64,000 nt of DNA from 0-14-0-80-60-11 sp049322355 (GTDB taxonomy: Bacteria > Desulfobacterota > Desulfobaccia > Desulfobaccales > 0-14-0-80-60-11): contig JBMORG010000010.1 of assembly GCA_049322355.1 (NCBI GenBank), forward strand, positions 62,001 to 126,000, written 5' to 3'. Below the pieces are notes generated by a model that was given only the letters and a program-made list of their open reading frames with translations, had not been told where the DNA came from and did not search any database. Within the stretch, counting starts at the first letter, position 1. The number at the start of each line of letters is the position of its first letter. Positions 44,888-53,648 of this stretch are shown piece after piece. A program made the translations under genes and the position numbers.

Positions 44888-46552
44888 TTACTTGCCGCTA
44901 CCCTGCTCATCCCTAAACAGCTTGTAATTGATGGAATCCACCAGCGCCTGCCAGGAGGCGTCAATGATGTCGGTGGCCACCCCCACCGTATTCCACCAGG
45001 CATGGCCGTCCCGGGAGATGATCAGGACCCGGACCTTGGCGCCGGTGCCCCGCATCCCCGGCAGCACCCTGACTTTGTAGTCTTCCAGGATGACTTCCGT
45101 CAGTCGGGGATAAAACCGCACCAGGGCCTTGAGCACCGCGTTGTAAAGTGCGTCCACCGGGCCGTTGCCAAAGGCCGCGGTGTGGACTTCATGCATCCCC
45201 ACCCGTACCCGGAGTGTGGCTTCGGGTACCGGAGGCTCAATGCTCCCCACCTTCTGATCGATGACCCGATAGGACTGCAGCTGAAAATATTCCTTGTGCT
45301 GGCCCAAGGCGGCCCTGAGGAGAAGTTCAAGGGAAGCCTCGGCGTCTTCAAACTGAAAGCCCTGGGCCTCCAGGTCTTTGACCTTGTCCAGGACGGTTTT
45401 GACGTTGCTGTCAAAGGGCGGCAGTTCCAGCCCCTGCAATTCCAGGCCCAACAACTGTTTCAACTTGTCCAGGGCCTGGCGCACCGCCACGTCGTGGGTC
45501 CCCAAATCCAGCCCCATCTCCTGGGCCTTCATCAAGATGTTGCCCCGGCCTGACAGGTCCGAGACCGGGATGCCCCGGGTATTGCCCACCAGGGCCGGCT
45601 CAATGTGCTCGTAGGCTTTGGGGTTGCGCTTCACCGCCGCGGCGTGGATGCCGCCCTTGTGGGCAAAAGCGCTCTTTCCCACATACGGCTGGTAGCGGTT
45701 AGGCCGCACGTTGGCCACTTCAAACACGAACCGGGAGACTTCGGTGAGGCGCTTCAGGTTGTCGGCCCCGATGCACTCCACCCCCATCTTTAACTGGAGG
45801 TTGGGGATGATGGAGCACAAATTGGCGTTGCCGCAGCGCTCCCCCACGCCGTTGATGGTACCCTGGACCTGACCGCATCCCAGCTCCACCGCAATGATGG
45901 AGTTGGCCACCGCCAGTTCCGAGTCGTTGTGGGCATGGATGCCCAGCGGCGCCTGGGGGAGGTGGGTTTGCACGGCTTTGATGATCTCGATGAGCTCGCT
46001 GGTCAGGGTGCCGCCGTTGGTGTCGCACAGCACCAGGACCTGGGCGCCGCCGTCCAGCGCGGCTTGCAGGGTTTTAAGCGCGTAATCCCGGTCCTCTTTA
46101 AAGGCGTCGAAGAAGTGCTCGGCATCATAAAAAAGCTCTTCCACCCGGGGCCTGAGGTAGGCCAGGGAACCGGTGATGAGTTCCAGGTTGCGCTCCGGCG
46201 TGGTTTGCAGAATCTCCTTGACCTGGAAGAGCGAGGACTTGCCGAAGATCGTCACCACCGGAGCCAGGCTGATAAGCAGCTCCTGCATGTTGGCATCGGA
46301 CTCCGGCGGTCGGTCCTTGTGGTGGGTGCTGCCGAATGCAGTGATACGGCTGCCGCTTAGGTCGTAGTTGCGGATTTCAGTAAAAAAATCCTTGTCCTTG
46401 GGGTTGGAGCCCGGCCAGCCGCCCTCAATGTAATGAATACCCAACTGCGCCAGTTTTTGGGCGATGCGGATTTTGTCGGCCAGGGACAGATTGAAATCCT
46501 CGGCCTGAGTGCCGTCTCTCAAAGTGGTGTCATAGATTTTCACCTGGCGCAT
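44888..46552 (-). CDS. cimA: Citramalate synthase
   Basis: 554 residues from ATG 46552, with GAGGAT upstream. N-terminal TIM barrel: YDTTLRDGTQAEDFNLS, IEGGWPGSNPKD, metal-binding GIHAHNDS and GERCGNANL; then an LeuA-type linker and C-terminal regulatory domain (~420-540), where isoleucine would bind. Condenses pyruvate and acetyl-CoA to (R)-citramalate, giving 2-oxobutyrate without threonine. Paired with lysC, so the locus handles aspartate-family and isoleucine synthesis. Confidence 0.94.
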   Translation of the reverse strand: MRQVKIYDTTLRDGTQAEDFNLSLADKIRIAQKLAQLGIHYIEGGWPGSNPKDKDFFTEIRNYDLSGSRITAFGSTHHKDRPPESDANMQELLISLAPVVTIFGKSSLFQVKEILQTTPERNLELITGSLAYLRPRVEELFYDAEHFFDAFKEDRDYALKTLQAALDGGAQVLVLCDTNGGTLTSELIEIIKAVQTHLPQAPLGIHAHNDSELAVANSIIAVELGCGQVQGTINGVGERCGNANLCSIIPNLQLKMGVECIGADNLKRLTEVSRFVFEVANVRPNRYQPYVGKSAFAHKGGIHAAAVKRNPKAYEHIEPALVGNTRGIPVSDLSGRGNILMKAQEMGLDLGTHDVAVRQALDKLKQLLGLELQGLELPPFDSNVKTVLDKVKDLEAQGFQFEDAEASLELLLRAALGQHKEYFQLQSYRVIDQKVGSIEPPVPEATLRVRVGMHEVHTAAFGNGPVDALYNAVLKALVRFYPRLTEVILEDYKVRVLPGMRGTGAKVRVLIISRDGHAWWNTVGVATDIIDASWQALVDSINYKLFRDEQGSGK

Positions 46553-46598
46553 AATATCCTCAACTGTAAGGGCGCAGCCGTGTGTGCTCCCTGATCGA

Positions 46599-46620
46599 GG
46601 GTGGACATGCAGGTCCGCCC
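46599..46620. repeat. Hairpin repeat (GGGYGGAC/GTCCGCCC), copy 1
   Basis: 8-bp stem with one G-U and a 6-base loop between lysC and cimA. A sister copy with the same stem and loop size is at 60151-60172. Confidence 0.6.
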
Positions 46621-46631
46621 CTAAAAAATTT

Positions 46632-47864
46632 TTACTTTTTTTTCGGCGGCGGCTGATCCAGCCCGAAGGCGTCGTGGAGCACCCGCACCGCCAACTCGCC
46701 GTATTTGTCCTCAATGACGCAGGATATCTTGATCTCCGAAGTGCTGATCATCAAGATATTGATATTCTCGGCTGACAGGGCCTCGAACATTTTGGCCGCG
46801 ACCCCGGCGTTGTTCTTCATGCCCACGCCCACGATGGAGACCTTGGCGATATTTTCATCGCTAAGCACCCGTTCCGCTTCGATTTCCTGAGCCACCGGAC
46901 CCAGAAGTGCCAAAGTCTTTTTCAAGTCTCCCTGGGGTACGGTAAAGGTCAGGTCGGTATAGCCATCGATGCTGGTGTTCTGAATGATCATGTCCACCAC
47001 GATATTGGCGTCGGCCACCGGTTTAAAAAGCCGCACGGCGATCCCCGGACGGTCTGGAACCCGGGTGATGGTGACCCGGGCGTCATTGCGGCTCAGGGCA
47101 ACCCCGGATACCGGCACAATTTCCATTTCTTCATCCTCCACGGTCACCAAGGTGCCCGGCTGATCGGTAAAAGAAGTGCGTACCACCAGGGGCACTTCAT
47201 AGCGCCGGGCAAACCCCACAGAGCGGATCTCCAGGACTTTGGCCCCCAGGGAAGCCATTTCCAGCATCTCGTCATAAGAGATACGGTCAAGCTTGCGGGC
47301 TTTGGGGTAGATTCGGGGATCGGTGGTGTAGACCCCATCCACATCGGTATAGATTTCACAAAGATCGGCCTTCAAGGCTGCGGCAATGGCCACCGCGGTG
47401 GTGTCGGAGCCTCCCCGTCCCAGGGTGGTGATGTTCCCCACTTCATCCACTCCCTGGAAGCCGGCTACGGTGACGATACGCCCTTTTTTCAATTCTTCCC
47501 GGACCCGGGCGGTGTCGATCCCCACAATCCGGGCCCGGCCGTAAGAGCGGTCGGTATAAATCCGGGCTTGGTGGCTAAGCAAAGAGGTGGCGGGCACCCC
47601 TTGGGACCTTAGAAACAGGGAAAACAGGGACACAGTCACCTGTTCGCCGGTGGCCAAAAGCACGTCCAGTTCCCGGGCGTCAGGCTCCTCGGACAATTCT
47701 TTAGCCAAATTAATAAGACGGTCGGTTTCCCCGGCCATGGCCGAGAGCACCACCACCATCTTATTGCCATCCATCCACCCTTTAGCTACCCGGTTCGCCA
47801 CGTTGGCGATGCGATCCGGGTTGGCCACCGAGGTTCCGCCATATTTCTGGACGATAATAGGCAC
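46632..47864 (-). CDS. lysC: Aspartate kinase
   Basis: 410 residues from GTG 47864, preceded by TTGGAG at six bases. IIVQKYGGTSV is the kinase signature; FQGVDEVGNITTLGRGGSDTTA and SYDEMLEMASLGAKV follow. Two ACT domains (about 265-410), with VPDRPGIAVRLF and ISTSEIKISCVI, bind lysine or threonine for feedback. First step of lysine, threonine and methionine synthesis. Same strand as cimA, 79 bp upstream. Confidence 0.96.
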   Translation of the reverse strand: MPIIVQKYGGTSVANPDRIANVANRVAKGWMDGNKMVVVLSAMAGETDRLINLAKELSEEPDARELDVLLATGEQVTVSLFSLFLRSQGVPATSLLSHQARIYTDRSYGRARIVGIDTARVREELKKGRIVTVAGFQGVDEVGNITTLGRGGSDTTAVAIAAALKADLCEIYTDVDGVYTTDPRIYPKARKLDRISYDEMLEMASLGAKVLEIRSVGFARRYEVPLVVRTSFTDQPGTLVTVEDEEMEIVPVSGVALSRNDARVTITRVPDRPGIAVRLFKPVADANIVVDMIIQNTSIDGYTDLTFTVPQGDLKKTLALLGPVAQEIEAERVLSDENIAKVSIVGVGMKNNAGVAAKMFEALSAENINILMISTSEIKISCVIEDKYGELAVRVLHDAFGLDQPPPKKK

Positions 47865-48068
47865 GATTGACTCCAATAAGCTATAAATTTTTAATTATAT
47901 CTCAACTTTAAAAAAAGCAAAGTGGAACCTTTGGGAAAATCCGGCGCGGTTTTTTTACTGATCAATTCGGTGCACGGCCTCAACGCGACAGCGCAAGTAA
48001 TTAATAATTTTAAAAGGCCCTCAGGGCCGTCCCGCCATCTTTCCTATGAACAGAGGTTAATTTTTCCG

Positions 48069-48098
48069 TTGACGCTGACGCCGAAAGGGTGGTATTAA
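48069..48098 (+). promoter_or_regulatory. Candidate promoter for folD
   Basis: TTGACG at 48069-48074 and TATTAA at 48093-48098, spacer 18 bp, about 33 bp before the folD start. Nearby on the other side, a GGCCCTCAGGGCC palindrome at 48015-48027 lies in the divergent region. Confidence 0.35.
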
Positions 48099-48130
48099 TG
48101 AAAAAAATCACAAGTAAGGAGGCCAGATCC

Positions 48131-49033
48131 ATGGCTGCAAAATTGATCAAAGGGGCCGAAGTGGCCGCCCAGATACGGGAAGAACTCAAGAAAGAAGTAG
48201 ATGAACTCAAGGCCAAACACAATTTAACCCCCGGTCTGGTCACCATCCTGGTGGGGGAAGATCCCGGCTCCGTCAGCTACGTCACCGCCAAACAGAAGAC
48301 CGCCCACGAGCTGGGCTTTTATTCCGTCCAGGACAACCAGTCCCCGGATATCACCGAAGCGGCCCTGCTGGCTTTGCTGGACAAATATAACAAGGACCCC
48401 AAGATTCACGGCATCCTGGTACAACTTCCCCTGCCCAAGCACATCGACTCCAACAAGGTCCTGTATGCCATCGACCCCAATAAGGACGTGGACGCCTTCC
48501 ATCCGGTGAACGTGGGCCGCATCCTCATCGGCAACTACGCCTTCCTGCCCTGCACCCCCGCGGGCTGCCAGGAACTCATCGTGCGGGGCTACGGCGACCC
48601 CAAGGGCAAGGAAGTGGTGGTGGTGGGCCGTTCCAACATCGTGGGCAAACCCATGGTGGCCATCATGATCCAGAAGAAAGCCGGGGCCAACGCCACTGTC
48701 ACCTGCGTGCACACCGGCACCCCCAAGGACAAGATCATCGAGCACTGCAAACGGGCCGACATCCTCATCGTGGCCGCGGGCGTGCCCAAGTACGTTCCCG
48801 CTGATTGGGTTAAGCCCGGCGCCTGTGTCATCGACGTAGGCGTCAACCGCATCGGCATCAGCGAAAAGACCGGCAAAGCCATCCTGGCCGGTGACGTAGA
48901 CTTCGAGAGCGTCAAAGAAGTGGCTTCCTGCATCACCCCGGTCCCCGGCGGCGTGGGCCCCATGACCATCACCATGCTCATGAAAAACACCGTCATGGCC
49001 GCCAAACTGGCCGCCGGCCTGGTGAAGCTGTAA
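48131..49033 (+). CDS. folD: Bifunctional methylenetetrahydrofolate dehydrogenase/cyclohydrolase
   Basis: 300 residues from ATG 48131; AAGGAGG seven bases upstream decides this over ATG 48089. Active-site Lys in YVTAKQKTAHELG, VQLPLPKHI, DVDAFHPVN, PCTPAGCQELI, the NADP site VVVGRSNIVGKP and the C-terminal PVPGGVGPMT are all present. Interconverts methylene-, methenyl- and formyl-tetrahydrofolate; in anaerobes it also serves the Wood-Ljungdahl methyl branch. Strong codon bias suggests high expression. Monocistronic. Confidence 0.97.
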   Translation: MAAKLIKGAEVAAQIREELKKEVDELKAKHNLTPGLVTILVGEDPGSVSYVTAKQKTAHELGFYSVQDNQSPDITEAALLALLDKYNKDPKIHGILVQLPLPKHIDSNKVLYAIDPNKDVDAFHPVNVGRILIGNYAFLPCTPAGCQELIVRGYGDPKGKEVVVVGRSNIVGKPMVAIMIQKKAGANATVTCVHTGTPKDKIIEHCKRADILIVAAGVPKYVPADWVKPGACVIDVGVNRIGISEKTGKAILAGDVDFESVKEVASCITPVPGGVGPMTITMLMKNTVMAAKLAAGLVKL

Positions 49034-49062
49034 GAATAAGTTGAGGTGAAGTTTTTGGGGGA

Positions 49063-49166
49063 GGGGGCTAAGGGCGAAAGCCCTTACCCCCTCTTCCACG
49101 CCCCCTCCCCCAATCCCATACAGGGGGCAGGGAGGGGGAATGGGGGGGCGGGTTTAAAACCCGCCC
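49063..49166. repeat. Block of G-rich palindromes behind folD
   Basis: Hairpin GGGGGCTAAGGGC-GAAA-GCCCTTACCCCC at 49063-49091, a C-rich/G-rich pair around 49099-49136, and a 10-bp perfect palindrome GGGCGGGTTT/AAACCCGCCC at 49146-49166. It may stop transcription of both convergent genes but lacks a T run. Confidence 0.65.
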
Positions 49167-49179
49167 TTACCATTCTCGC

Positions 49180-49590
49180 TCAATGTGAAAACGCGATCTC
49201 CGGGTAAACCTCTTCCGGGTCGAAAACCTTGGAGTCTGCGGTTTCCCAGCCCTCGGGGGTGAGGTGCCGGAAGAAACAGGAATTATACCCCATTTCGCAG
49301 GCACCGCCGGCAGCACGGACTTTGATGAGCAGTTGGTCGCCACCGCAGGATAGCCGTACCTCCACAACCTCCTGAAAATGCCCCGAGGCCTCACCCTTGG
49401 CCACCACCTTGCGTTTGTGGGGATGATAATAGTGGATTCGACCCGTGGCGGAGGTAAGTTCCAAGGCCTCTCGATCCATTTCCACCAGCATCAACACCGC
49501 GCTGCTGGCCGCATCCTGAATTATCGTCGGAATCAGTTTAGTGGTGGGCAGAGGCAGCCACCGGGACAAGCCTGACCACACTTCCTGCAC
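49180..49590 (-). CDS. hisI: Phosphoribosyl-AMP cyclohydrolase
   Basis: 136 residues from GTG 49590 (GGAGGGAG upstream). IIQDAASSAVLMLVEMDREAL, GEASGHFQEV, the Cys of SCGGDQLL and the pair GGACEMGYNSCFFR give the zinc site of HisI. Opens the ring of phosphoribosyl-AMP in histidine synthesis. No HisE domain is fused and no other his gene is in the window. The usual SRS(R)xxLW region is less conserved (HPHKRKVVAKG). Confidence 0.88.
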   Translation of the reverse strand: MQEVWSGLSRWLPLPTTKLIPTIIQDAASSAVLMLVEMDREALELTSATGRIHYYHPHKRKVVAKGEASGHFQEVVEVRLSCGGDQLLIKVRAAGGACEMGYNSCFFRHLTPEGWETADSKVFDPEEVYPEIAFSH

Positions 49591-49743
49591 TGCTATACTC
49601 CCTCCTCGCGGGGCCCACGCTTTAGTGAACCCTGAATTTGAACCACAAACGGAGAAAACTCGAAATCAGCCTCCCCTTTTTAACACGGCTGGCTCCAATC
49701 CGGGTAAATATTTCCCAGAGTTATGATTGCGAAAGAAAACTTC

Positions 49744-49773
49744 TTGACATATTTTGCAGATAGATGGTATGTA
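49744..49773 (+). promoter_or_regulatory. Candidate promoter
   Basis: TTGACA at 49744-49749 with a weak TATGTA at 49768-49773 (18-bp spacer), about 60 bp before the hypothetical gene at 49834. Confidence 0.4.
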
Positions 49774-49833
49774 GGCAGGAGCAAAGTGAAATTGCGCACA
49801 AATAAATGGTCCTAAATAGGGAGGAGGCAGAAG

Positions 49834-50256
49834 ATGGCGAGACTTGGCTACATTGAATTTTATTACAGCACCAAGCATAAACCCGTAGATAAATATAAAT
49901 GCGACAACGCTAATGTATTGAACTTACTCAAGAGCCTGGAGTCCAAAGGGGTGGAAACCGCAGCCATCGATATGGCTGATGTCGCCGACCCTTTCCGCCA
50001 ATATCACAAGGCCTCCAGCGGCCCCGCATCCGACAAGCGCCCCATTTTTGGTGAGGTCCGGGGGTCAGATTACAAAGAGTACTTTGGCAAAACCATCCCG
50101 GCCCTGTGTTGTTATGTTAAGAAAGGCGATCGGGCACCGGTGGAAGTTTTCCCCCGCGGCGACAAAAAACTGGGACGGGAATATCTTATCGAGGAATTTT
50201 TAGAAAACTATATCGGCGAACTGGAGGGACGGATCGAATCCCCCGAAGCCAACTAG
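49834..50256 (+). CDS. Conserved-looking hypothetical cytoplasmic protein
   Basis: 140 residues, strong ribosome-binding site (GGGAGGAGG). No signal or membrane segment. The order strand (GYIEFYYS), helix (NVLNLLKSLESKG), strand (ETAAIDMADV), later TIPALCCYVKKG and a helical end resembles a thioredoxin-like fold, but there is no CxxC at the usual place; Cys pairs are KYKCD and LCCY. Not recognised. Own promoter and terminator. Confidence 0.75.
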   Translation: MARLGYIEFYYSTKHKPVDKYKCDNANVLNLLKSLESKGVETAAIDMADVADPFRQYHKASSGPASDKRPIFGEVRGSDYKEYFGKTIPALCCYVKKGDRAPVEVFPRGDKKLGREYLIEEFLENYIGELEGRIESPEAN

Positions 50257-50271
50257 CCCTGCATTTTTCTC

Positions 50272-50303
50272 AAGCCCCACCTGTCCGAGGTGGGGCTTTT
50301 TTT
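50272..50303 (+). terminator. Intrinsic terminator
   Basis: 10-bp stem AAGCCCCACC / GGTGGGGCTT, 7-base loop, then T run, directly behind the 49834 gene. Confidence 0.92.
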
Positions 50304-50378
50304 GTTCCAAGAAGTTCAAAGATAAGTCAGAGTGCGCCACACCGGGAGATGTCCGGCGCTGTTAAGAATTTTCTGTGA

Positions 50379-50933
50379 CTATTGGCTGACTTTGGGCCCC
50401 GCCTTAGACAACTCCTTCAACACTTGGGCATAGGCGTCAAAAGCAGGGCGCCCGAATAATACGAAGCGCACCCGCAGAATCTCCGGGTGTTGGGCCAAGT
50501 AGTCCGTTACGGTAGTCAGAGCCACTTTGGCCGCGTCTCCGATGGGATAACCATACACGCCGGTGGAGATGGAGGGAAAGGCCACGGTCTTAAGACCCTT
50601 GGCGGAGGCCAGTTTCAGGCTCTCTCGGTAACACGAAGCCAAAAGCTCCGGCTCCCGGTGCAAGCCGTCTGTATAGACGGGGCCCACGGTGTGGATCACG
50701 TACCGGGCCTTGAGGTTGCCTCCCGTGGTGATCCTGGCCTCCCCCGTGGGGCAGCCCCCCAACCGGCGGCATTCCGCCTCAATGGCGGGGCCGCCGGCCC
50801 GGTGGATGGCGCCGTCCACCCCGCCCCCGGGGCGCAGGGCGGCATTGGCCGCGTTGACGATAGCCTCTGTGTCCTGCTGGGTGATATCGCCTTCCACCAA
50901 TTCCAGGGTGGATTGACCTACCTGCAATTCCAT
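50379..50933 (-). CDS. Macro-domain ADP-ribose-processing protein
   Basis: 184 residues from ATG 50933, seven bases after GGGAGG. VEGDITQQDTEAIVNAANAAL, PGGGVDGAIHRAGG and FPSISTGVYGYP are the ADP-ribose-binding loops of the MacroD/YmdB class, including the Asn of NAAN and the GGGVDGAI loop. Such enzymes remove O-acetyl from ADP-ribose or ADP-ribose from proteins. Stand-alone; no ADP-ribosyltransferase was seen in the window. Confidence 0.92.
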   Translation of the reverse strand: MELQVGQSTLELVEGDITQQDTEAIVNAANAALRPGGGVDGAIHRAGGPAIEAECRRLGGCPTGEARITTGGNLKARYVIHTVGPVYTDGLHREPELLASCYRESLKLASAKGLKTVAFPSISTGVYGYPIGDAAKVALTTVTDYLAQHPEILRVRFVLFGRPAFDAYAQVLKELSKAGPKVSQ

Positions 50934-51036
50934 GGAATTCCCTCCCACAGATAAGAAAAAAGCGCCAGGGGACCAAAAGAAATGGAGGGGAGGCGGAAGG
51001 TGTTTCGCCCATCCTCCCTCCGTCCCTTTGCGATTC

Positions 51037-51612
51037 TTATGCGGATATAAGACGGTACGGGGCCGCCCGTTTGGCCCATTCGCTGGTAGGAAACTTGGCA
51101 GTCAACGCGTCGTAAGCTTGCCGCAAATATTTGGGGTCGTGGGTCGCCTTAAATCGTGAGACCCACATGAAATAGAGTCCCTCCGCCGCCGCGATGCTGT
51201 CGGGATAATCCCGCAGAGCCTCGTCAAACATGGCCTGGGCCTCGGTATGCTGGTCATTGTTGAAATACCATTTACCCTTGGCTACCATGAAGGTGGGGAT
51301 GAATTCCTCCGGAGGCAGAAATCCCACTTCCCGGTGGGCCTCGTTGCCATCGGCATCTAATATAATGATGGTGGGCGTCCAGGTCACATTGTATTGTGCG
51401 GTCAAAGTCTTATTCGCCACATTGATTTGGACCGGAACGAAGTTGTAGTCCACAAACTTTACAACCTTCTCGTTTGGGTACGTAACTGCACCCATTTGCT
51501 GGCAACCGGTTCACTGTGGGTTGAAAAAGTCCAGGAGAACGGGCTTTTTCGTCTGTCTGGCGCTTTCTTTGGCTTTGGCCAGATCATCCAGCCAACATAT
51601 ACTCAGGGCCAT
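51037..51612 (-). CDS. Thioredoxin-fold selenoprotein with U-x-x-C active site (in-frame UGA)
   Basis: 191 residues if the TGA at 51513-51511 is read as selenocysteine. From ATG 51612 (GGAGG eight bases upstream) the frame runs MALSICWLDDLAKA...LLDFFNPQ-U-TGCQQM...; U34-T-G-C37 stands exactly where thioredoxins carry CxxC, followed by the usual strand VNVAN-type sequence and cis-Pro in WTPTIIILD. The last ~70 residues look like TPR helices (YFNNDQHTEAQAMFDEAL). An automatic call would start at Met40 (51495) and lose the active site. A small hairpin (GGTTG/CAAAT-type, loop CCAG) begins just after the TGA and could be part of a bacterial SECIS. Probable cytoplasmic redox protein. Confidence 0.82.
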
Positions 51613-51839
51613 GATCATTTCCTCCTTTGAGGATGGGGCTTACGCCCTCCCGTGGCCAAAACATAATCATTTTGAGATCAAAGGCAAGGGTGGACTGAAA
51701 AACCACTTTGGGATGAAATTCCTGTATATTATCCAAAACTGAAAACGAAGAATGGAAAACAAAAACAGCCGTTCCAAACGACATTGCACCCGGTATTCTC
51801 CATGATTATTGTATGTTAAAAAACCAAGGGAGGCTCGCC

Positions 51840-52700
51840 ATGGGAAACTGTTTTGTAGAGACCGCGGAAGGGCGAGAATTGGATTCCTATGATCTGATTA
51901 CTGTCTTGGGTCTATTAAAGGAGTACGATTGGAAGGAAATTTGGCGGCGTTACAGCAGCGGTGCCCAGCAAGGCAAAATCAACTTGATGCTCAATACCGA
52001 AAGTTATTTTCTGGAAATGACCGTGGAAAGCTTGACTTCCCTGGCCGTGTCTCCCAAGTACCAGGCCAGCCCCAACCTGATGCAGGCTTTGATTCGCCGC
52101 ATCCTCTGCGGCCATCGTCACGGCCTCATCGTGGAAAAATTACGTAACTATGGAGTACCCATCGAAGACGATACCCAATTTAACCTGTCATGCTCAGTGG
52201 GTACCATTGGGGCGGATCTGGTAGTCAACCGCGTCCGCAATGCCCCGGAATACCGATTCCGCAAGTTCGGCACCAGTCGGGTGGAGCAGGACGAGCAGCG
52301 TCCCCTGGATCATTACGACCTGGTCTCCATCCTCTATCTGGCCCAACAGAACCGCACAGAGCAAATCTTGAACCGTTATGTGCCCCAGGAAATCCTCAAC
52401 GAAGGCACCCCGGCCGAACAAGTAGTTCGGTTCGGCAGCGAAGCCGGAGAATACCGGGTGGACTTTTTCTTTCAGAAGATCCACAACGACGTGCCCCGGG
52501 GCGTGCCTCAACGGGGCAATGTCTCTTCCAGCACCATGCACCAGGTGGTGCGGCGGCTTTTCGCCCGCCACGCCCCGGAACTGACGGTTAAAGAACTTAC
52601 GGACAAGGGAATTCTTATTACCAAGGAAGAGGTTGTGGGGGATTTCGGTCTGGCCCGCATCCTCAATGATAATTACCTGGAGATGCAATTCAAGCGTTAA
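51840..52700 (+). CDS. Unknown protein with an internal duplication
   Basis: 286 residues from ATG 51840, six bases after AAGGGAGG. Two halves of ~140 residues align: ELDSYDLITVLGLL...IWRRY with PLDHYDLVSILYLA...ILNRY, and PNLMQALIRRILCGHRHGL...LRNYGVPI with STMHQVVRRLFARHAPEL...LTDKGILI. The repeat unit looks alpha/beta. No signal peptide, no known motif. Monocistronic; inverted heptamers follow its stop by four bases. Confidence 0.72.
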   Translation: MGNCFVETAEGRELDSYDLITVLGLLKEYDWKEIWRRYSSGAQQGKINLMLNTESYFLEMTVESLTSLAVSPKYQASPNLMQALIRRILCGHRHGLIVEKLRNYGVPIEDDTQFNLSCSVGTIGADLVVNRVRNAPEYRFRKFGTSRVEQDEQRPLDHYDLVSILYLAQQNRTEQILNRYVPQEILNEGTPAEQVVRFGSEAGEYRVDFFFQKIHNDVPRGVPQRGNVSSSTMHQVVRRLFARHAPELTVKELTDKGILITKEEVVGDFGLARILNDNYLEMQFKR

Positions 52701-52704
52701 AAGC

Positions 52705-52784
52705 GGGTTCTGGGTTCTGGGTTAATCGTGGAACCGATTCCGTGGGGATTAATACTATTCCGCAGAACCCAGAACCTAAACCCT
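52705..52784. repeat. Inverted heptamers (GGGTTCT / AGAACCC)
   Basis: GGGTTCT x2.7 at 52705-52723 and AGAACCC, AGAACCT, AAACCCT at 52764-52784 in inverted orientation, starting four bases after a stop codon. Same 7-bp period and inverted layout as the four-helix-bundle elements, with a different sequence and no gene inside. Confidence 0.7.
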
Positions 52785-52810
52785 GAGACTTCTGCGAAAG
52801 TCCCCTTGAA

Positions 52811-52892
52811 TGTCATTCTGAGGGAGCGAAGTGACCGAAGAATCTCTTAAATACAAGAAAATACGAGATCCTTCGCTTCGCTCAGGATGACA
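52811..52892. repeat. Dispersed palindromic repeat (CATTCTGAG family), full copy
   Basis: Arms TGTCATTCTGAG (52811-52822) and CTCAGGATGACA (52881-52892), with inner GAGCGAAG/CTTCGCTTC. Same family as 12930-13005. Confidence 0.8.
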
Positions 52893-52930
52893 AAATGACT
52901 TTAGCAGAGGTCTCACCCTAGAACCCTTGC

Positions 52931-53413
52931 TTACCCCACGATGGTGACCGCGCAGCCTTTGGCGTTGATCACCACTTTGTTGGTGACGCTTCCCATAAGC
53001 AAGGTCTTAGCCATGCCCAGGCCGCGGCGACCCATGAGGATGGTATTGAATTTTCCCTCCTCGGCTTCGCCCAGGATGTCCTCGGCCACGTCAAAATATT
53101 TGGGCTTGAATTTGTTGACTATCGCGTCCTTGGGGATTCCTGCCTTAGTTAAGTGATCGTGAGCTTTTTTAACCAGACCCTGCCACTGCTTTTCCTGATC
53201 CTTTTGCCAACCGGCCACCAACCGCTGCCGGGATTCTTTCTCCTGCTCGTTTAGGATGTGACCGTCATCCCAGAAAGCCGGGGGCAGACCCGACAAGACA
53301 TGAAACAGGGTGATGCTTACCCCCGGAGCGCTGCCGAAAGCTTCGGCCGCGTATTCCACCGCGCGCCAGGCCCCTTCCGATCTATCCAGGGCAATTAGTA
53401 CCTTATGGGCCAT
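52931..53413 (-). CDS. Universal stress protein (UspA family)
   Basis: 160 residues from ATG 53413 (AAGGAGG upstream). Starts AHKVLIALDRSEGAWRAVEYA with the nucleotide-contacting Asp; the ATP-binding motif G-x2-G-x9-G-S is intact in MGRRGLGMAKTLLMGSV. Cytoplasmic ATP-binding stress protein; target unknown. Lone gene. Confidence 0.92.
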   Translation of the reverse strand: MAHKVLIALDRSEGAWRAVEYAAEAFGSAPGVSITLFHVLSGLPPAFWDDGHILNEQEKESRQRLVAGWQKDQEKQWQGLVKKAHDHLTKAGIPKDAIVNKFKPKYFDVAEDILGEAEEGKFNTILMGRRGLGMAKTLLMGSVTNKVVINAKGCAVTIVG

Positions 53414-53648
53414 GACAGCCTCCTTTTCATAATTAAGGCCCAATATAATCATCTCCGGGAGGGGATGTCAACCGGTGGTCCAGGCTTTCCGCCCCTTTCC
53501 AGCCATTGATGGAGCAGGTCGAAGGCCGTGGTTTTATTATGACCAGTACTTTTAAAGGGATGTAATCCAAAACCGAAACCGTCTTTTTACAAAAACCTTG
53601 CAATGTCTTGTTTTCGGTCCTAAAATTCCGCGCTGAGGAGCAAAGCCT

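Noticed and set aside
46553..46714. N-terminal extension of citramalate synthase
   Set aside because: Covers a hairpin repeat and non-family sequence; ATG 46552 has a ribosome-binding site and matches the family start.
48015..48027. GGCCCTCAGGGCC followed on the - strand by TTTT as an attenuator of lysC
   Set aside because: Loop would be only 1-3 bases, T run short, and no leader peptide seen; not enough to call.
51037..51495. Thioredoxin-like gene starting at Met40
   Set aside because: No ribosome-binding site and loss of the active-site motif; replaced by the Sec-containing frame from 51612.
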